This document shows, one piece after another, positions 43,906-53,142 of a DNA stretch of 64,000 bases. How positions within the stretch are numbered: the first letter of the stretch is position 1; each line of letters begins with the position of its first letter. Location: NCBI GenBank assembly GCA_030149365.1, contig JASBRP010000030.1, forward strand, positions 124,001 through 188,000, read 5' to 3'. Source of the stretch: Solimonas sp. Its GTDB lineage: Bacteria; Pseudomonadota; Gammaproteobacteria; Nevskiales; Nevskiaceae. The translations under genes and the position numbers were made by a program. Under the pieces are notes generated by a model that worked only from the letters and a program-made list of their open reading frames with translations, did not search any database and was not told the DNA's origin.

Positions 43906-45021
43906 CTACTCGACGCGGGCCGCCTGCGAGCCGCAGCCCCCGGCCATCATCGCCGGCGGCGCCTCATGCTCGTGGTCGTGGCCATGATCGTGACTGTGCC
44001 CCTCATGGCCGCAGCAGCCGTGATCCTGCTCATGGGCCTGCTCGGACGCGACGGCAACCGGCTCGAAGCTGCCGCCCTCCGGCGTGATGCCCAGGCGCGC
44101 GAACAGCGCGCGGTCCTTGGCGTTCTGCGGGTTCTGCGTGGTCAGCAGCTTCTCGCCGTAGAAGATCGAGTTGGCACCGGCCATGAAGCACAGGGCCTGC
44201 AGCTCCTCGGTCATCGCGGTGCGGCCGGCGGACAGGCGCACGTAGGACTTGGGCATCAGGATGCGTGCCACCGCGAGGGTGCGCACGAATTCCAGCGGGT
44301 GCAGGGCCTCGGCGCCCTTCAGCGGGGTGCCCTCGACCTGCACGAGGTTGTTGATGGGCACCGACTCCGGATGCGGGGTCATGACGGCGAGCTGGCGCAG
44401 CAGCTCGGCGCGATCCTGCTTCTCCTCGCCCATGCCGACGATGCCGCCGCAGCAGACCTTCACGCCGGCGCTGCGCACGTGCTGCAGCGTGTCCAGACGA
44501 TCCTGGTAGGTGCGGGTGGTGATGATCTTGCCGTAGAACTCCGGCGAGGTATCGAGGTTGTGGTTGTAGTAATCCAGGCCGGCGTCAGCCAGCTTCTGCG
44601 CCTGGTGCTCCTTGAGCATGCCCAGCGTCAGGCAGGTCTCCAGGCCCATGGCCTTGACGCCCTTGACCATGTCCTCGACCTTGGCCAGGTCGCGGTCCTT
44701 GGGCGAACGCCAGGCGGCGCCCATGCAGAAGCGCGCCGCACCGTTGGCCTTGGCCTCGCGGGCGGCTTCCAGCACCGCGTCCACGTCCATCAGCGGCTCT
44801 TTCTTGAGGCCGGTGTTGAAGCGCACCGACTGCGGGCAGTAGCCGCAGTCCTCGGGGCAGGCGCCAGTCTTGATCGAGAGCAGGGTGGACAGCTGGACCT
44901 TGTTGGCGTCGAAGTACTGGCGGTGCAGACTCTGGGCGCGGAACAGCAGGTCGTTGAACGGCAGCTCGAACAGGGCCTGGACCTCTTCGCGGGTCCAGTC
45001 GTGGCGCAGATCGGTACTCAT
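43906..45021 (-). CDS. bioB: Biotin synthase with His-rich C-terminal tail
   Basis: 371 residues. Radical-SAM enzyme inserting sulfur into dethiobiotin. '[19 protein letters not shown]' has the CxxxCxxC [4Fe-4S] motif; '[15 protein letters not shown]', '[12 protein letters not shown]', '[10 protein letters not shown]' and 'RLSAGR' are the other cluster and SAM sites. The last ~45 residues are an unusual tail, '[20 protein letters not shown]' followed by more His/Glu, like metal-storage tails of nickel or zinc proteins. The ATG at 45021 (MSTDLRHDW) is the family start. First gene of the operon. Confidence 0.96.
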   Translation of the reverse strand: MSTDLRHDWTREEVQALFELPFNDLLFRAQSLHRQYFDANKVQLSTLLSIKTGACPEDCGYCPQSVRFNTGLKKEPLMDVDAVLEAAREAKANGAARFCMGAAWRSPKDRDLAKVEDMVKGVKAMGLETCLTLGMLKEHQAQKLADAGLDYYNHNLDTSPEFYGKIITTRTYQDRLDTLQHVRSAGVKVCCGGIVGMGEEKQDRAELLRQLAVMTPHPESVPINNLVQVEGTPLKGAEALHPLEFVRTLAVARILMPKSYVRLSAGRTAMTEELQALCFMAGANSIFYGEKLLTTQNPQNAKDRALFARLGITPEGGSFEPVAVASEQAHEQDHGCCGHEGHSHDHGHDHEHEAPPAMMAGGCGSQAARVE

Positions 45022-45074
45022 TTGAAGGCTTTCCCTATGAATCGTGGCCGGCAGTGTCCCGAGGGCGCCGGTGG

Positions 45075-45108
45075 TTGTCAACCAAAGAGGTGACAGCGTG
45101 GTTGACGG
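45075..45108 (-). promoter_or_regulatory. Candidate BirA operator and bioB promoter
   Basis: TTGTCAACC (45075-45083), 16 bases, then GGTTGACGG (45100-45108). The half-sites are inverted and share GTCAACC. Spacing and sequence resemble the biotin-repressor box of gammaproteobacteria (roughly TTGTNAACC, 14-16 bases, inverse). On the minus strand the left half doubles as a TTGACA -35 element with a weak GACACT -10 seventeen bases later, about 40 bases before bioB. Repressor binding would block bioB, and the box also covers the comF start. Confidence 0.65.
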
Positions 45109-45760
45109 TTGGCTGGACCTGATCTTCCCCTCCGCCTGCGCCTGGTGCGGCGCTCCGGGCAGCGATGCCTGCGCCGACTGCCGCGCCGGGCTGCCCTGGA
45201 ACGACCCCGCCTGCCCTGGCTGCGCCCGCCCGCAGGTCCACGGCGAACGCTGCGGCCATTGCGCCGCCAAGCCGCCGCCCTTCGACGCTGCCTGGACCGC
45301 GTTCCGACTGGAAGTGCCTGTTCGACAAGGGATTCACCGCCTGAAATACCGGGGCCAGCTGATCGAGGCCGCACGCCTCGGCCGGCTCCTCGCGCCATGC
45401 CTGCCCTCGCGCCCGGACCTGATCCTGCCGGTGCCCCTGCACCGCTGGCGCCTGGCCTGGCGCGGCTACAACCAGGCCGGCGAGGTGGCCCGCCACCTGG
45501 GCCGGCTCACCGGCATCCCGGTGGACCCGCGCGCCGCCCGGCGCCTGCGCCCCACCCCGGACCAGATCGGCCTGACCGCGGTAGAGCGCCGCCGCAACCT
45601 GCGCGGCGCCTTCCATATAAGCAAACCCCTGGACGGCCTGCACGTGGCCCTGCTGGACGACGTCATGACCACCGGAGCTACCCTGTCCGAGCTGGCCCGC
45701 GCCTGCCGCAAGGCCGGAGCGGCCCGGATCGAGGCCTGGGCGGTGGCCCGGACCGCCTGA
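45098..45760 (+). CDS. comF: ComF family phosphoribosyltransferase-like protein
   Basis: 220 residues. N-terminal zinc-finger region with paired Cys ('[19 protein letters not shown]', '[19 protein letters not shown]') and a C-terminal type I PRTase domain with '[18 protein letters not shown]' and '[20 protein letters not shown]' (PRPP loop). ComF proteins act in DNA uptake and related DNA metabolism. The GTG at 45098 has AGAGGTG upstream and gives '[12 protein letters not shown]', the usual ComF start; a GTG at 45044 is possible. Divergent from bioB. Confidence 0.9.
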   Translation: MVDGWLDLIFPSACAWCGAPGSDACADCRAGLPWNDPACPGCARPQVHGERCGHCAAKPPPFDAAWTAFRLEVPVRQGIHRLKYRGQLIEAARLGRLLAPCLPSRPDLILPVPLHRWRLAWRGYNQAGEVARHLGRLTGIPVDPRAARRLRPTPDQIGLTAVERRRNLRGAFHISKPLDGLHVALLDDVMTTGATLSELARACRKAGAARIEAWAVARTA

Positions 45761-45834
45761 ACAGGCAGAAACTGCCGCAAGGCCTCACAATCCGCGCCCC
45801 GCGCCATCCGGCCCGGGCCGCAACAAGGTGATTC

Positions 45835-47241
45835 GTGGACAAGCAGCCGACTTCCCAGCCCCCGTCCCAGCCATTCAGCAGCCTGCCCCTGCACCCTGCC
45901 CTGCTGCAGGCGCTGGACTCGCTGGAGTACCGGCAGATGACGCCGATCCAGGCCTTGAGCCTGCCGCTGATCCTGGAAGGCCGCGACGTGATCGGCCAGG
46001 CCCGCACCGGCAGCGGCAAGACCGCGGCCTATGGCCTGGGATTGCTGTCGCGCATCGACCCCGAGCGGCAGGAGCTGCAGGCCCTGGTGCTGTGCCCCAC
46101 CCGCGAGCTGGCCGACCAGATCGCCAAGGAAATCCGCCGCCTGGCGCGCTGCCTGCCCAACATCAAGCTGTCGATCCTCAGTGGCGGCATTTCCAAGCGT
46201 CCGCAGCTGGCCTCGCTGACCAACGAGCCGCACATCATCGTCGGCATGGCCGGCCGCGTGCTGGAGCATCTGGAAGAGAACACGCTCAAGCTCGACAAGC
46301 TGCGCGTGCTGGTGCTGGACGAGGCCGACCGCATGCTCGACGCCGACTTCGAGCAGGCCAGCCGCGCCATCGTGGAACAGGCGCCGCCGACACGGCAGAC
46401 GCTGTTCTTCTCCGCCACCTTTCCCGACGAGGTGCGCGCGGTCAGCAAGCGCCTGCAGAACAAGCCCGTCGAAGCGCGCACCGACACCGCGGCCGCCACG
46501 GCGCAGGTGGAGCAGAAGTTCTACGAAGTGGACGCCTCGCGCCGCCTGGACGCACTGGCGCACCTGCTGAGCGTGCACAAGCCGGAGTCCGCGCTGGTGT
46601 TCTGCTACACCAAGAACGACGCGCAGGAGGTGGAGGCCCAGCTGAAGCGGCGCGGGTTTTCCGTGACGTCGCTGCATGGCGACATCGACCAGCGCGACCG
46701 CGACGAGGTGCTGGTGCAGTTCGCCAACGGCAGCTTCCGTATCCTGGTCGCCACCGATATCGCCGCCCGTGGCCTGGATATCAAGAACCTCGCCGCGGTG
46801 ATCAGCTACGAGCTGCCGGCCGATCCCGACGTGCACGTGCACCGCGTGGGCCGTACCGGCCGTGCCGGCGCCACGGGCCTGGCGCTGCACCTGTTCGCCG
46901 GGCGCGAGCACGCCCGCGTCACCGCGATCGAACAGCGCCTGGAAACCAAGCTGGACGTCGGCAAGCTGGTGGCCGGCACCTTCTCCGCCGACCGCCCCCT
47001 GCCCGCCAACGTGGTCACGCTCTGCGTCGACGCGGGCCGTAGCGACAAGCTGCGCCCCGGCGACCTGCTCGGCGCGCTGACCGGCGACGCCGGAATCCCC
47101 GGTGGCGCCGTCGGCAAGATCAACACCTTCGATACGCGCACCTACTTCGCCATTGACCGGAAGCAAGCCAAGAAGGCGCTGGACGCCCTGCGCAACAACA
47201 AGATCAAGGGCCGGAAATTTCGCGTGCGGGAGATTGTCTAA
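45835..47241 (+). CDS. dbpA: ATP-dependent RNA helicase DbpA
   Basis: 468 residues. DEAD-box core: 'MTPIQALSLPLILEGRDVIG' (Q motif region), 'ARTGSGKTAAYGL' (motif I), 'PTRELADQ' (Ia), 'VLDEADRMLD' (II), 'FFSATFPDEV' (III), 'VATDIAARGLDI' (V), 'HRVGRTGRAG' (VI). The last ~75 residues ('TLCVDAGRSDKLRPGDLLGAL', 'ARTYFAIDRKQAKKAL'-like end) form the DbpA RNA-binding domain that targets 23S rRNA helix 92, so a ribosome-assembly helicase. GTG start with AAGGTGA upstream. Confidence 0.93.
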   Translation: MDKQPTSQPPSQPFSSLPLHPALLQALDSLEYRQMTPIQALSLPLILEGRDVIGQARTGSGKTAAYGLGLLSRIDPERQELQALVLCPTRELADQIAKEIRRLARCLPNIKLSILSGGISKRPQLASLTNEPHIIVGMAGRVLEHLEENTLKLDKLRVLVLDEADRMLDADFEQASRAIVEQAPPTRQTLFFSATFPDEVRAVSKRLQNKPVEARTDTAAATAQVEQKFYEVDASRRLDALAHLLSVHKPESALVFCYTKNDAQEVEAQLKRRGFSVTSLHGDIDQRDRDEVLVQFANGSFRILVATDIAARGLDIKNLAAVISYELPADPDVHVHRVGRTGRAGATGLALHLFAGREHARVTAIEQRLETKLDVGKLVAGTFSADRPLPANVVTLCVDAGRSDKLRPGDLLGALTGDAGIPGGAVGKINTFDTRTYFAIDRKQAKKALDALRNNKIKGRKFRVREIV

Positions 47242-47270
47242 GCCGTATCTCACCGCCAGGAGGTCACCGC

Positions 47271-47765
47271 ATGGAACGCATCCAGACCATCACCCCCTGC
47301 CTCTGGTTCGACAGCCAGGGCGAGGAAGCCGCGAAGTTCTATGTCTCCGTCTTTCCGAACTCGCGCATCACGCAGGTGACGCACTTCACCGAGGCCGGGT
47401 TCGAGCTCCACCAGAAGGAGCCGGGCAGCGTCATGACCGTGGAGTTCGAGCTGGACGGCCAGGCGTTCACTGCGCTCAACGGCGGGCCGATGTTCAAGTT
47501 CACCGAGGCCGTGTCGCTGCAGGTGAACTGCCGCAAGCAGGACGATCTTGATCACTACTGGACGCGCCTCTCCGAAGGTGGCGATCCGGAGGCCCAGCAG
47601 TGCGGCTGGCTCAAGGACCGTTACGGGCTGTCCTGGCAGATCGTGCCGGCACAGATGGGCGAGTGGATGAAGGGCAGCGCGCAACAGGCCAGCCAGGTGA
47701 TGAACGCGATGTTCAAGATGAAGAAGCTGGATATCGCGGTGCTGCAGCAGGCGTACGAGGGCTGA
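47271..47765 (+). CDS. PhnB-like glyoxalase-fold protein
   Basis: 164 residues. 'ITPCLWFDSQGEEAAKFYVSVFPNSRI', 'VEFELDGQAFTALNGGPMFKF' and 'CGWLKDRYGLSWQIVPAQM' are hallmarks of the PF06983 (3-demethylubiquinone methyltransferase-like/PhnB) VOC family. Activity unknown; the family is not itself a methyltransferase. Strong AGGAGGT ribosome-binding site. It ends next to a REP doublet, convergent with a hydrolase gene. Confidence 0.88.
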   Translation: MERIQTITPCLWFDSQGEEAAKFYVSVFPNSRITQVTHFTEAGFELHQKEPGSVMTVEFELDGQAFTALNGGPMFKFTEAVSLQVNCRKQDDLDHYWTRLSEGGDPEAQQCGWLKDRYGLSWQIVPAQMGEWMKGSAQQASQVMNAMFKMKKLDIAVLQQAYEG

Positions 47766-47782
47766 GCAACGCAGGAACCACC

Positions 47783-47843
47783 TGTAGGAGCCAGCTTGCT
47801 GGCGGCTTGTAGCTTGGATGTCGCCAGCAAGCTGGCTCCTACA
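47783..47843. repeat. REP doublet (REPIN-like), copy 2
   Basis: TGTAGGAGCCAGCTTGCTGG... and its inverted partner, 47783-47804 and 47820-47843, with a ~15-base spacer that differs from copy 1 (18285-18341). The arms match copy 1 except at the inner end of the left arm. Between two convergent genes, 8 bases from the hydrolase stop. Confidence 0.9.
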
Positions 47844-47851
47844 GGCGAAGC

Positions 47852-48706
47852 TCAGCGCAACTCGCGATTGAGAAACTCCGCAGCGGCCTTCACCGCGCCG
47901 CCATCGGTCAGGAAGGCCGTGATGTGGCCGCGCCCGCGCTGCACGTACAGCTCGGCCGGCACGCCGGCCGCATCCAAGGCGGCCTTCATCGCCTCGGGAT
48001 TCTTCACGCCCACCAGCCGGTCCCAGCCGCCATGGTAGAGGAAGAACGGCGGGCTGCCGCGGCCCACGCGCAACACCGGCGAAGCCGACGCCCAGCCCTT
48101 GGGATCGTCCGCCAGCGTGGTGCCCATCAGCTTGCCGATCAGCGGGCTGTCCGGGTAATACCGGAAGTCGGCCGGGATGCCGCCGGCCACCACCGCCTGC
48201 ACGCGGTCCGCGGCGGGCGTGTCGGCTGCGCCGAGCAGGGCCGCCAGATGGGCGCCGGCCGAGTAGCCCCAGGCAGCGACGCGCTGAGGGTCCACCTGCA
48301 AGGCCTCGTGGTTGGCGCGCAGCCAGCGCAGGGCCTGCCGCGCATCCTCGAACTGCGCCGGGTGACGATACTCGGGGGCAAAACGGTAGCTGATGTTCAT
48401 CACCACATAGCCGCGACGCACCAGGCGCTTGGCGATGCTGTCCATGTGCTGGCGCTTGCCGCCCACCCAGCCGCCGCCGTGGATCAGCAGCACGGCCGGC
48501 TTGGCGCCGCCGATGGCGGGGCGCCAGAGATCGGCGCGCAGTTCCGTGGGCCATCCCGCGGGGGTGTAGGGCATGTCCTTCTGGACGGCGTAGTCCACAT
48601 CCATCTCCGGGACAGGATCGGGGGAGCCGGTGAGTCCGGTGTGGGTGGCGCAGCCGCCCAGCAGCAGGGCCAGCGCCAGGGTCAGGGTCAGGAATTGGGT
48701 CTTCAT
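47852..48706 (-). CDS. Alpha/beta hydrolase lipoprotein (esterase/lipase-like)
   Basis: 284 residues. Lipoprotein signal 'MKTQFLTLTLALALLLGGC'. Hormone-sensitive-lipase-like fold: 'VLLIHGGGWVGGKRQHMD' (HGGG oxyanion hole), nucleophile 'AAWGYSAGAHLAALLGA', acid region 'FFLYHGGWDRLVGV', His in 'QRGRGHITAFL'. A membrane-anchored carboxylesterase is likely. The ATG at 48706 overlaps the ubiA stop by 4 bases; the longer open frame runs antisense-phase through ubiA and is not real. Confidence 0.88.
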   Translation of the reverse strand: MKTQFLTLTLALALLLGGCATHTGLTGSPDPVPEMDVDYAVQKDMPYTPAGWPTELRADLWRPAIGGAKPAVLLIHGGGWVGGKRQHMDSIAKRLVRRGYVVMNISYRFAPEYRHPAQFEDARQALRWLRANHEALQVDPQRVAAWGYSAGAHLAALLGAADTPAADRVQAVVAGGIPADFRYYPDSPLIGKLMGTTLADDPKGWASASPVLRVGRGSPPFFLYHGGWDRLVGVKNPEAMKAALDAAGVPAELYVQRGRGHITAFLTDGGAVKAAAEFLNRELR

Positions 48707-49569
48707 ACCCTTACTACGTAATCCAGCGCCAATCCGATGAAGATGGCCGCGCCGAACCAGTGATTGTTGAGGAAGGCCTGGAAGCAGCGGGCCGGCTCGC
48801 GGTTGCGGGTGATCCACTGCTGGTACACCGCCAGCATCGCGGCCACGGCGATGCCGGCCTCGTAGAACGCGCCGCGGCCGCTGTTGAGGCCGAGCTGGAT
48901 CAGCAGCAGCAGCGCCCCGCCCTGCAGCAGCGCGATCACCAGCCGGGCATGCCGGCCGAACAGGATGGCGGAGGACTTCACGCCGATCTTCAGGTCGTCC
49001 TCGAGGTCCACCATGGCGTACCAGGTATCGTAGGCGATGACCCAGGCGATGTTGGCCACCATCAGCGGCAGCGCCAGAGCCCAGTCGACCTCCGGCCGCA
49101 CGGCGGCAAAGGCCATGGGGATGCCCCAGGAGAAGGCCAGGCCCAACACGGCCTGGGGGATCGAGATCCAGCGCTTCATGAAGGGATAGGCCGCGGCCAG
49201 GATCACCGCCGGCACCGACCACAGCACCACCTGCAGGTTGCGCAGGGACAGCAGCAGGGCCAGGGCCACCAGGCAGACCCCGGCGAACAGGGCCAGGGCC
49301 TCGCGCGGGCGGACCCGGCCGGCGGCCAGGGGCCGCTCGCGGGTGCGGGCCACGTGGGGGTCGAAGTCCTTGTCGGCGTAGTCGTTGATGGCGCAGCCGG
49401 CCGAGCGCATCAGCACGGTGCCCAGCACGAAGACCACGAACACCAGCAGGGACGGCGGCCCACCGGCGGCGAACCACAGGGCCCAGAGCGTGGGCCAGAG
49501 CAGCAGGTAGATGCCGATGGGCCGGTCCAGGCGCATCAGGCGGGCGTAATCGGTCAGTTTCGGGGACAT
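48703..49569 (-). CDS. ubiA: 4-hydroxybenzoate octaprenyltransferase
   Basis: 288 residues, about eight to nine membrane helices. Prenylates 4-hydroxybenzoate in ubiquinone synthesis. 'YARLMRLDRPIGIYLLLWPTLWALW' opens the family, 'GCAINDYADKDFDPHVARTRERPLA' is the first Asp-rich motif and 'AYDTWYAMVDLEDDLKIGVKSSA' the second. No ubiC is adjacent. The ATG at 49569 is the family start. Upstream it faces a MerR regulator across 47 bases. Confidence 0.95.
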   Translation of the reverse strand: MSPKLTDYARLMRLDRPIGIYLLLWPTLWALWFAAGGPPSLLVFVVFVLGTVLMRSAGCAINDYADKDFDPHVARTRERPLAAGRVRPREALALFAGVCLVALALLLSLRNLQVVLWSVPAVILAAAYPFMKRWISIPQAVLGLAFSWGIPMAFAAVRPEVDWALALPLMVANIAWVIAYDTWYAMVDLEDDLKIGVKSSAILFGRHARLVIALLQGGALLLLIQLGLNSGRGAFYEAGIAVAAMLAVYQQWITRNREPARCFQAFLNNHWFGAAIFIGLALDYVVRV

Positions 49570-49616
49570 GCAGGAGGATGGGTAAAAAAGTCGCGCGGCT
49601 GCGCTATCATCTTGGC

Positions 49617-50462
49617 ATGAAAAGGAAATCAGGTGCGGAGTCGCCGCCCGCCCCGCGCACGCGGCGCGGCGCGCCCAAGACCAGCCTGCGGGACGCCTCC
49701 GAGTACACGGTGGACGAGCTCGCACGCGCGGCGGATACCACGGTGCGCAATGTCCGCGCCTACCAGGACCGCGGCCTGCTGCCGGCGCCGGAGAAGCGCG
49801 GCCGTACCGGCATCTACACCGCCGCCCACCTGGCGCGCCTGCGCCTGATCGGTCAGCTGCTGGACCGCGGCTACACCCTGGCCAACATCGCCGAGCTGAT
49901 CGGCGCCTGGGAACAGGGCCAAGACCTGCGCCAGCTGCTGGGCCTGGAGTCCGCGCTGACCACGCCCTGGTCCGAGGAACTGCCGGCCTATTTCTCGATG
50001 CCGGAGCTGGTGAAGATGCTCGGCAAGGGCGTGAAGGCCTCCGAGATCGCCGCGGTGCTGCGCAAGGCCGTGGAGCTGGAGGTGCTGCAGTCCGAGGGCC
50101 TGCGCTTCCGCGCGCCGCGCCCCCAGCTGATCCACGCCGCCGCGGAGCTGGTGTCCATGGGCATCCCGCTGTCGGAGCTGCTGGACATCGTGCGCATGCT
50201 GCGCGGCAACGTCGAGCGTGCCGCCAACGGCATCGTGCAGCTGATCGTGGAACATGTCTTCGCGCCCTACATGCACGGCAAGCTGCCGCCGGCCAGCGAA
50301 GTATCGCGCCTGGCCGAAACCATCTGGAAGCTGCGCCCCGTGGCCGACGTCGCGGTGGACGCCGAGGTGGCGCGCGCGATGGAGAAGGCCATCAAACAGA
50401 ACCTGGGCGACGTGCTGGCGCATGTGCTGGAGCAGTTGCCGCAGCAGAAATCTTCGAGCTGA
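49617..50462 (+). CDS. MerR family transcriptional regulator
   Basis: 281 residues. After a ~30-residue basic/Pro-rich lead, the winged-helix MerR DNA-binding domain: 'EYTVDELARAADTTVRNVRAYQDRGLLP' and 'YTAAHLARLRLIGQLLDRGYTLANIAELI'. The C-terminal ~170 residues are helical ('SMPELVKMLGKGVKASEIAA', 'PLSELLDIVRMLRGNVERAA') and lack the Cys of metal sensors, suggesting a larger effector-binding domain. Start uncertain: the ATG at 49617 has TATCAT just upstream, so a very short leader is possible. It is divergent from ubiA. Confidence 0.88.
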   Translation: MKRKSGAESPPAPRTRRGAPKTSLRDASEYTVDELARAADTTVRNVRAYQDRGLLPAPEKRGRTGIYTAAHLARLRLIGQLLDRGYTLANIAELIGAWEQGQDLRQLLGLESALTTPWSEELPAYFSMPELVKMLGKGVKASEIAAVLRKAVELEVLQSEGLRFRAPRPQLIHAAAELVSMGIPLSELLDIVRMLRGNVERAANGIVQLIVEHVFAPYMHGKLPPASEVSRLAETIWKLRPVADVAVDAEVARAMEKAIKQNLGDVLAHVLEQLPQQKSSS

Positions 50463-50495
50463 TCCCACCCAGCTCTCCGAGAATGTGAAGAAACC

Positions 50496-50580
50496 GTAGC
50501 GAGCGATCCGAGGTTGCGCGTTGGGCGCGGAGCTGTACGAAAGTACAGCGAGCACCGCGCGCGCAAGATCGGGCCGCGTA
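50496..50580. other. Long imperfect stem-loop between convergent genes
   Basis: Centre GCTGTAC-GAAA-GTACAGC (50532-50549), a 7-pair stem with a GAAA tetraloop, extended outward by GCGCGG/CCGCGC and TTGCGCG/CGCGCAA, so about 30 pairs with bulges. It lies between the MerR and recG stops. No T run, so more likely a dispersed or structural element than a simple terminator. Confidence 0.55.
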
Positions 50581-50598
50581 GTAGGTTTATTCGCATCC

Positions 50599-52692
50599 TC
50601 ACACCTGGGCGTAGCGCCCCACGTCCCCGATCCATCTCCCGATCAGCAGCTCCGCCCGCCCCGGCTGCTTCTGCAGCCACTGGTCCGCCAGCAGCTGCAG
50701 CGGCGCCACCAGGTCGGCATCGCGCATCGGGTCTGCCAGCTTCATGCCGATGACGCCGGTCTGGCGGCGGCCGAACAGCTCGCCCGGCCCACGCAGCTCC
50801 AGGTCCTTCTGCGCCACGCGGAAGCCGTCGTTGGTCTCGCGCATCACCGCCAGGCGCTGGCGCGCCATGTCCGACAGCGGCGGCTTGTAGAGCAGCAGGC
50901 ACTGGCTCTCCACCGCGCCGCGGCCGACACGGCCGCGTAGCTGGTGCAGCTGCGACAGGCCCAGGCGCTCGGCGTTCTCGATGATCATGATGCTGGCGTT
51001 GGGTACGTCCACACCCACCTCGATCACGGTGGTGGCCACCAGCAGCTGCGTCTGGCCTTCCTTGAAGGCGCGCATCTGCAGGTCCTTTTCGTCGGACTTG
51101 AGGCGGCCGTGCACCAGGCCCACGCGCAGGCCCGGCAGCTCGGCGCGCAGCTGAAGCGCGGTGTCCTCGGCGGCCTGCGCCTCGACCTGCTCGGATTCCT
51201 CCACCAGGGTGCAGACCCAGTAGGCCTGCCGCCCCTGGGCGCAGACCTCGCCGATGCGTGCCAGCACCTCGCCGCGCTTCTCGTTGGACATGGCGCCGGT
51301 GATCACCGGCGAGCGGCCCGGCGGCAGCTCGTCGATGATGCTGACATCCAGGTCGGCATAGGCGGTCTGCGCCAGCGTGCGCGGGATCGGTGTGGCCGAC
51401 ATGATCAGCTGGTGCGGCGACAGCTTGCCGGGGCCCTTGTCGCGCAGCGCCAGGCGCTGCTGCACGCCGAAGCGGTGCTGCTCGTCCACCACCACCAGGC
51501 CCAGGCGGTGGAAGCTCACGGCGGACTGGAACACGGCATGCGTGCCGATGACGATGCCGGCGCCGCCGTCGGCGATGCGCGCCAGCACGGCGTCCTTGGC
51601 GGACTTCTTCAGCTTGGAGGCCAGCAGTTGCACCTCCACGCCCAGCGGCTCCAGCCACTGGCGGAAGTTGCGCGCGTGCTGCTCGGCCAGCAGCTCGGTG
51701 GGCGCCATCAGCGCGGCCTGCCAGCCGGCACGCACGGCGGTGAGCATGGCAGCCGCAGCGACCAGGGTCTTGCCGGAGCCGACATCGCCCTGCACCAGCC
51801 GCAGCATCGGCCGCGCGCTGTCCAGGTCCTTGGCGATCTCGCCGATGACACGCTGCTGCGCGCCGGTAAGCGAGAACGGCAGCCCGGCCTGCAGCTCCTT
51901 CTGCGCGGCCGCCAGCCCACCAATCTTCGGCGCGGCGCCGGCCTTGACCCGATTGCGCAGCAGGCGCATCGACAACTGGTGCGCCAGCAGCTCCTCGCGC
52001 ACCAGGCGCTGCTGCGCCGGGTGCGCGCAACGCAGCAGGGCGTCGGTGTCGGCATCGCCGGGCGGCTGGTGCAGCACGCGCAGGGCGGCTAGCGTGGCGA
52101 CCTCGCCCAGCTCCGGCAGAGGCGTGGCCAGGCCCGCATCACCCTCGGCGATCTTCAGCGCCTGCTGCGCCAGCGTGCGCAGGCGCGCCTGCGTGATGCC
52201 GGTGGTCAGCGGGTAGATCGGCGTCAGCCGGTCCTCGGTGCGCAGGTCCTCCGGCCGGTCGGCCAGGCGGTACTCGGGGTGCACCATCTCCCAGCCCTGT
52301 GCGCCGTGGCGCACGAGGCCATAGGCCTGGATCCAGCGGTCCGGCTGGAAGGCCTGCTTCTGCGTGTCGTTGAAATGGAAGAAGCGCAACAGGATGCTGG
52401 CGCCGCCGTCGTCCACCAGCACGCGCAGGCTGCGGCGCCCGGCGTAGCGCACTTCGGCATGCAGCACGCGGGCGCGGACCTGGGCCTCTTCGCCGTCGCG
52501 CAGCTGGGTCACCGGCGTGATGCGGCGGCGGTCCTCGTAGCGCAGCGGCAGGTGGAACAGCAGCTCCCGCACCCGCTCGATGCCCAGCACGCGCAGGCGC
52601 TGCGCCACCGCCGGCCCCGCGCCCTTGAGGTATTTGACCTCGGTGGCAAGGGTGGAAGCGGGGGCGGGCTTCTTTTGCTCTGACTTAGCCAA
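50599..52692 (-). CDS. recG: ATP-dependent DNA helicase RecG
   Basis: 697 residues. Unwinds branched DNA at stalled forks. The N-terminal wedge domain (OB fold) spans about 60-160; helicase motifs follow: '[20 protein letters not shown]' (I), '[19 protein letters not shown]' (Ia), '[14 protein letters not shown]' (II, DEQH), '[15 protein letters not shown]' (III), '[20 protein letters not shown]' (V), 'QLRGRVGRG' (VI). The only good start is TTG at 52692, which overlaps ridA by 8 bases. The length matches E. coli RecG (693). Confidence 0.94.
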   Translation of the reverse strand: MAKSEQKKPAPASTLATEVKYLKGAGPAVAQRLRVLGIERVRELLFHLPLRYEDRRRITPVTQLRDGEEAQVRARVLHAEVRYAGRRSLRVLVDDGGASILLRFFHFNDTQKQAFQPDRWIQAYGLVRHGAQGWEMVHPEYRLADRPEDLRTEDRLTPIYPLTTGITQARLRTLAQQALKIAEGDAGLATPLPELGEVATLAALRVLHQPPGDADTDALLRCAHPAQQRLVREELLAHQLSMRLLRNRVKAGAAPKIGGLAAAQKELQAGLPFSLTGAQQRVIGEIAKDLDSARPMLRLVQGDVGSGKTLVAAAAMLTAVRAGWQAALMAPTELLAEQHARNFRQWLEPLGVEVQLLASKLKKSAKDAVLARIADGGAGIVIGTHAVFQSAVSFHRLGLVVVDEQHRFGVQQRLALRDKGPGKLSPHQLIMSATPIPRTLAQTAYADLDVSIIDELPPGRSPVITGAMSNEKRGEVLARIGEVCAQGRQAYWVCTLVEESEQVEAQAAEDTALQLRAELPGLRVGLVHGRLKSDEKDLQMRAFKEGQTQLLVATTVIEVGVDVPNASIMIIENAERLGLSQLHQLRGRVGRGAVESQCLLLYKPPLSDMARQRLAVMRETNDGFRVAQKDLELRGPGELFGRRQTGVIGMKLADPMRDADLVAPLQLLADQWLQKQPGRAELLIGRWIGDVGRYAQV

Positions 52693-53068
52693 GCACCAGG
52701 ATGCCGTCAGCCTCGACGCGCGCACCCTTGGGCAGGCTGGCCACGCCGATGGCGGCGCGCGCCGGGTACGGCGGCTTGAAATACTGCCCCATGATCTCGT
52801 TGACCTTGGCGAAGTGCGCCAGGTCGGTGAGGAAGACGTTGAGCTTGGCGATGTCCGCCAGCGAGCCACCGCTGGCCTGGGCCACGGCCGACAGGTTCTT
52901 GAAGACCTGGTGGATCTCGTCCTCGATGGTGGCGTTGAGCAGGGTCATGCTTACGGGGTCCAGGGGAATCTGGCCCGAAAGGTAGACCGTGTTACCGCAC
53001 TTCACCGCCTGCGAGTAGGTGCCGATGGCGGCCGGGGCGGCGTCCGTATGGATGATTTCGCGAGTCAT
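52685..53068 (-). CDS. ridA: RidA family enamine/imine deaminase
   Basis: 127 residues. Hydrolyses reactive 2-aminoacrylate-type imines. '[29 protein letters not shown]', '[14 protein letters not shown]', '[21 protein letters not shown]' and '[22 protein letters not shown]' are the RidA signature; the Arg in 'PARAAIGV' anchors the substrate. It lies between spoT and recG, a common position in this lineage. The gap to spoT is 74 bases. Confidence 0.96.
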   Translation of the reverse strand: MTREIIHTDAAPAAIGTYSQAVKCGNTVYLSGQIPLDPVSMTLLNATIEDEIHQVFKNLSAVAQASGGSLADIAKLNVFLTDLAHFAKVNEIMGQYFKPPYPARAAIGVASLPKGARVEADGILVLG

Positions 53069-53142
53069 GTCTGGCTGGGTCCTGGGAAGGGCGAAGAATA
53101 ATCCAACTCATCGCCAGGCGGCTCGCCCCAGGCCCCGCCACC

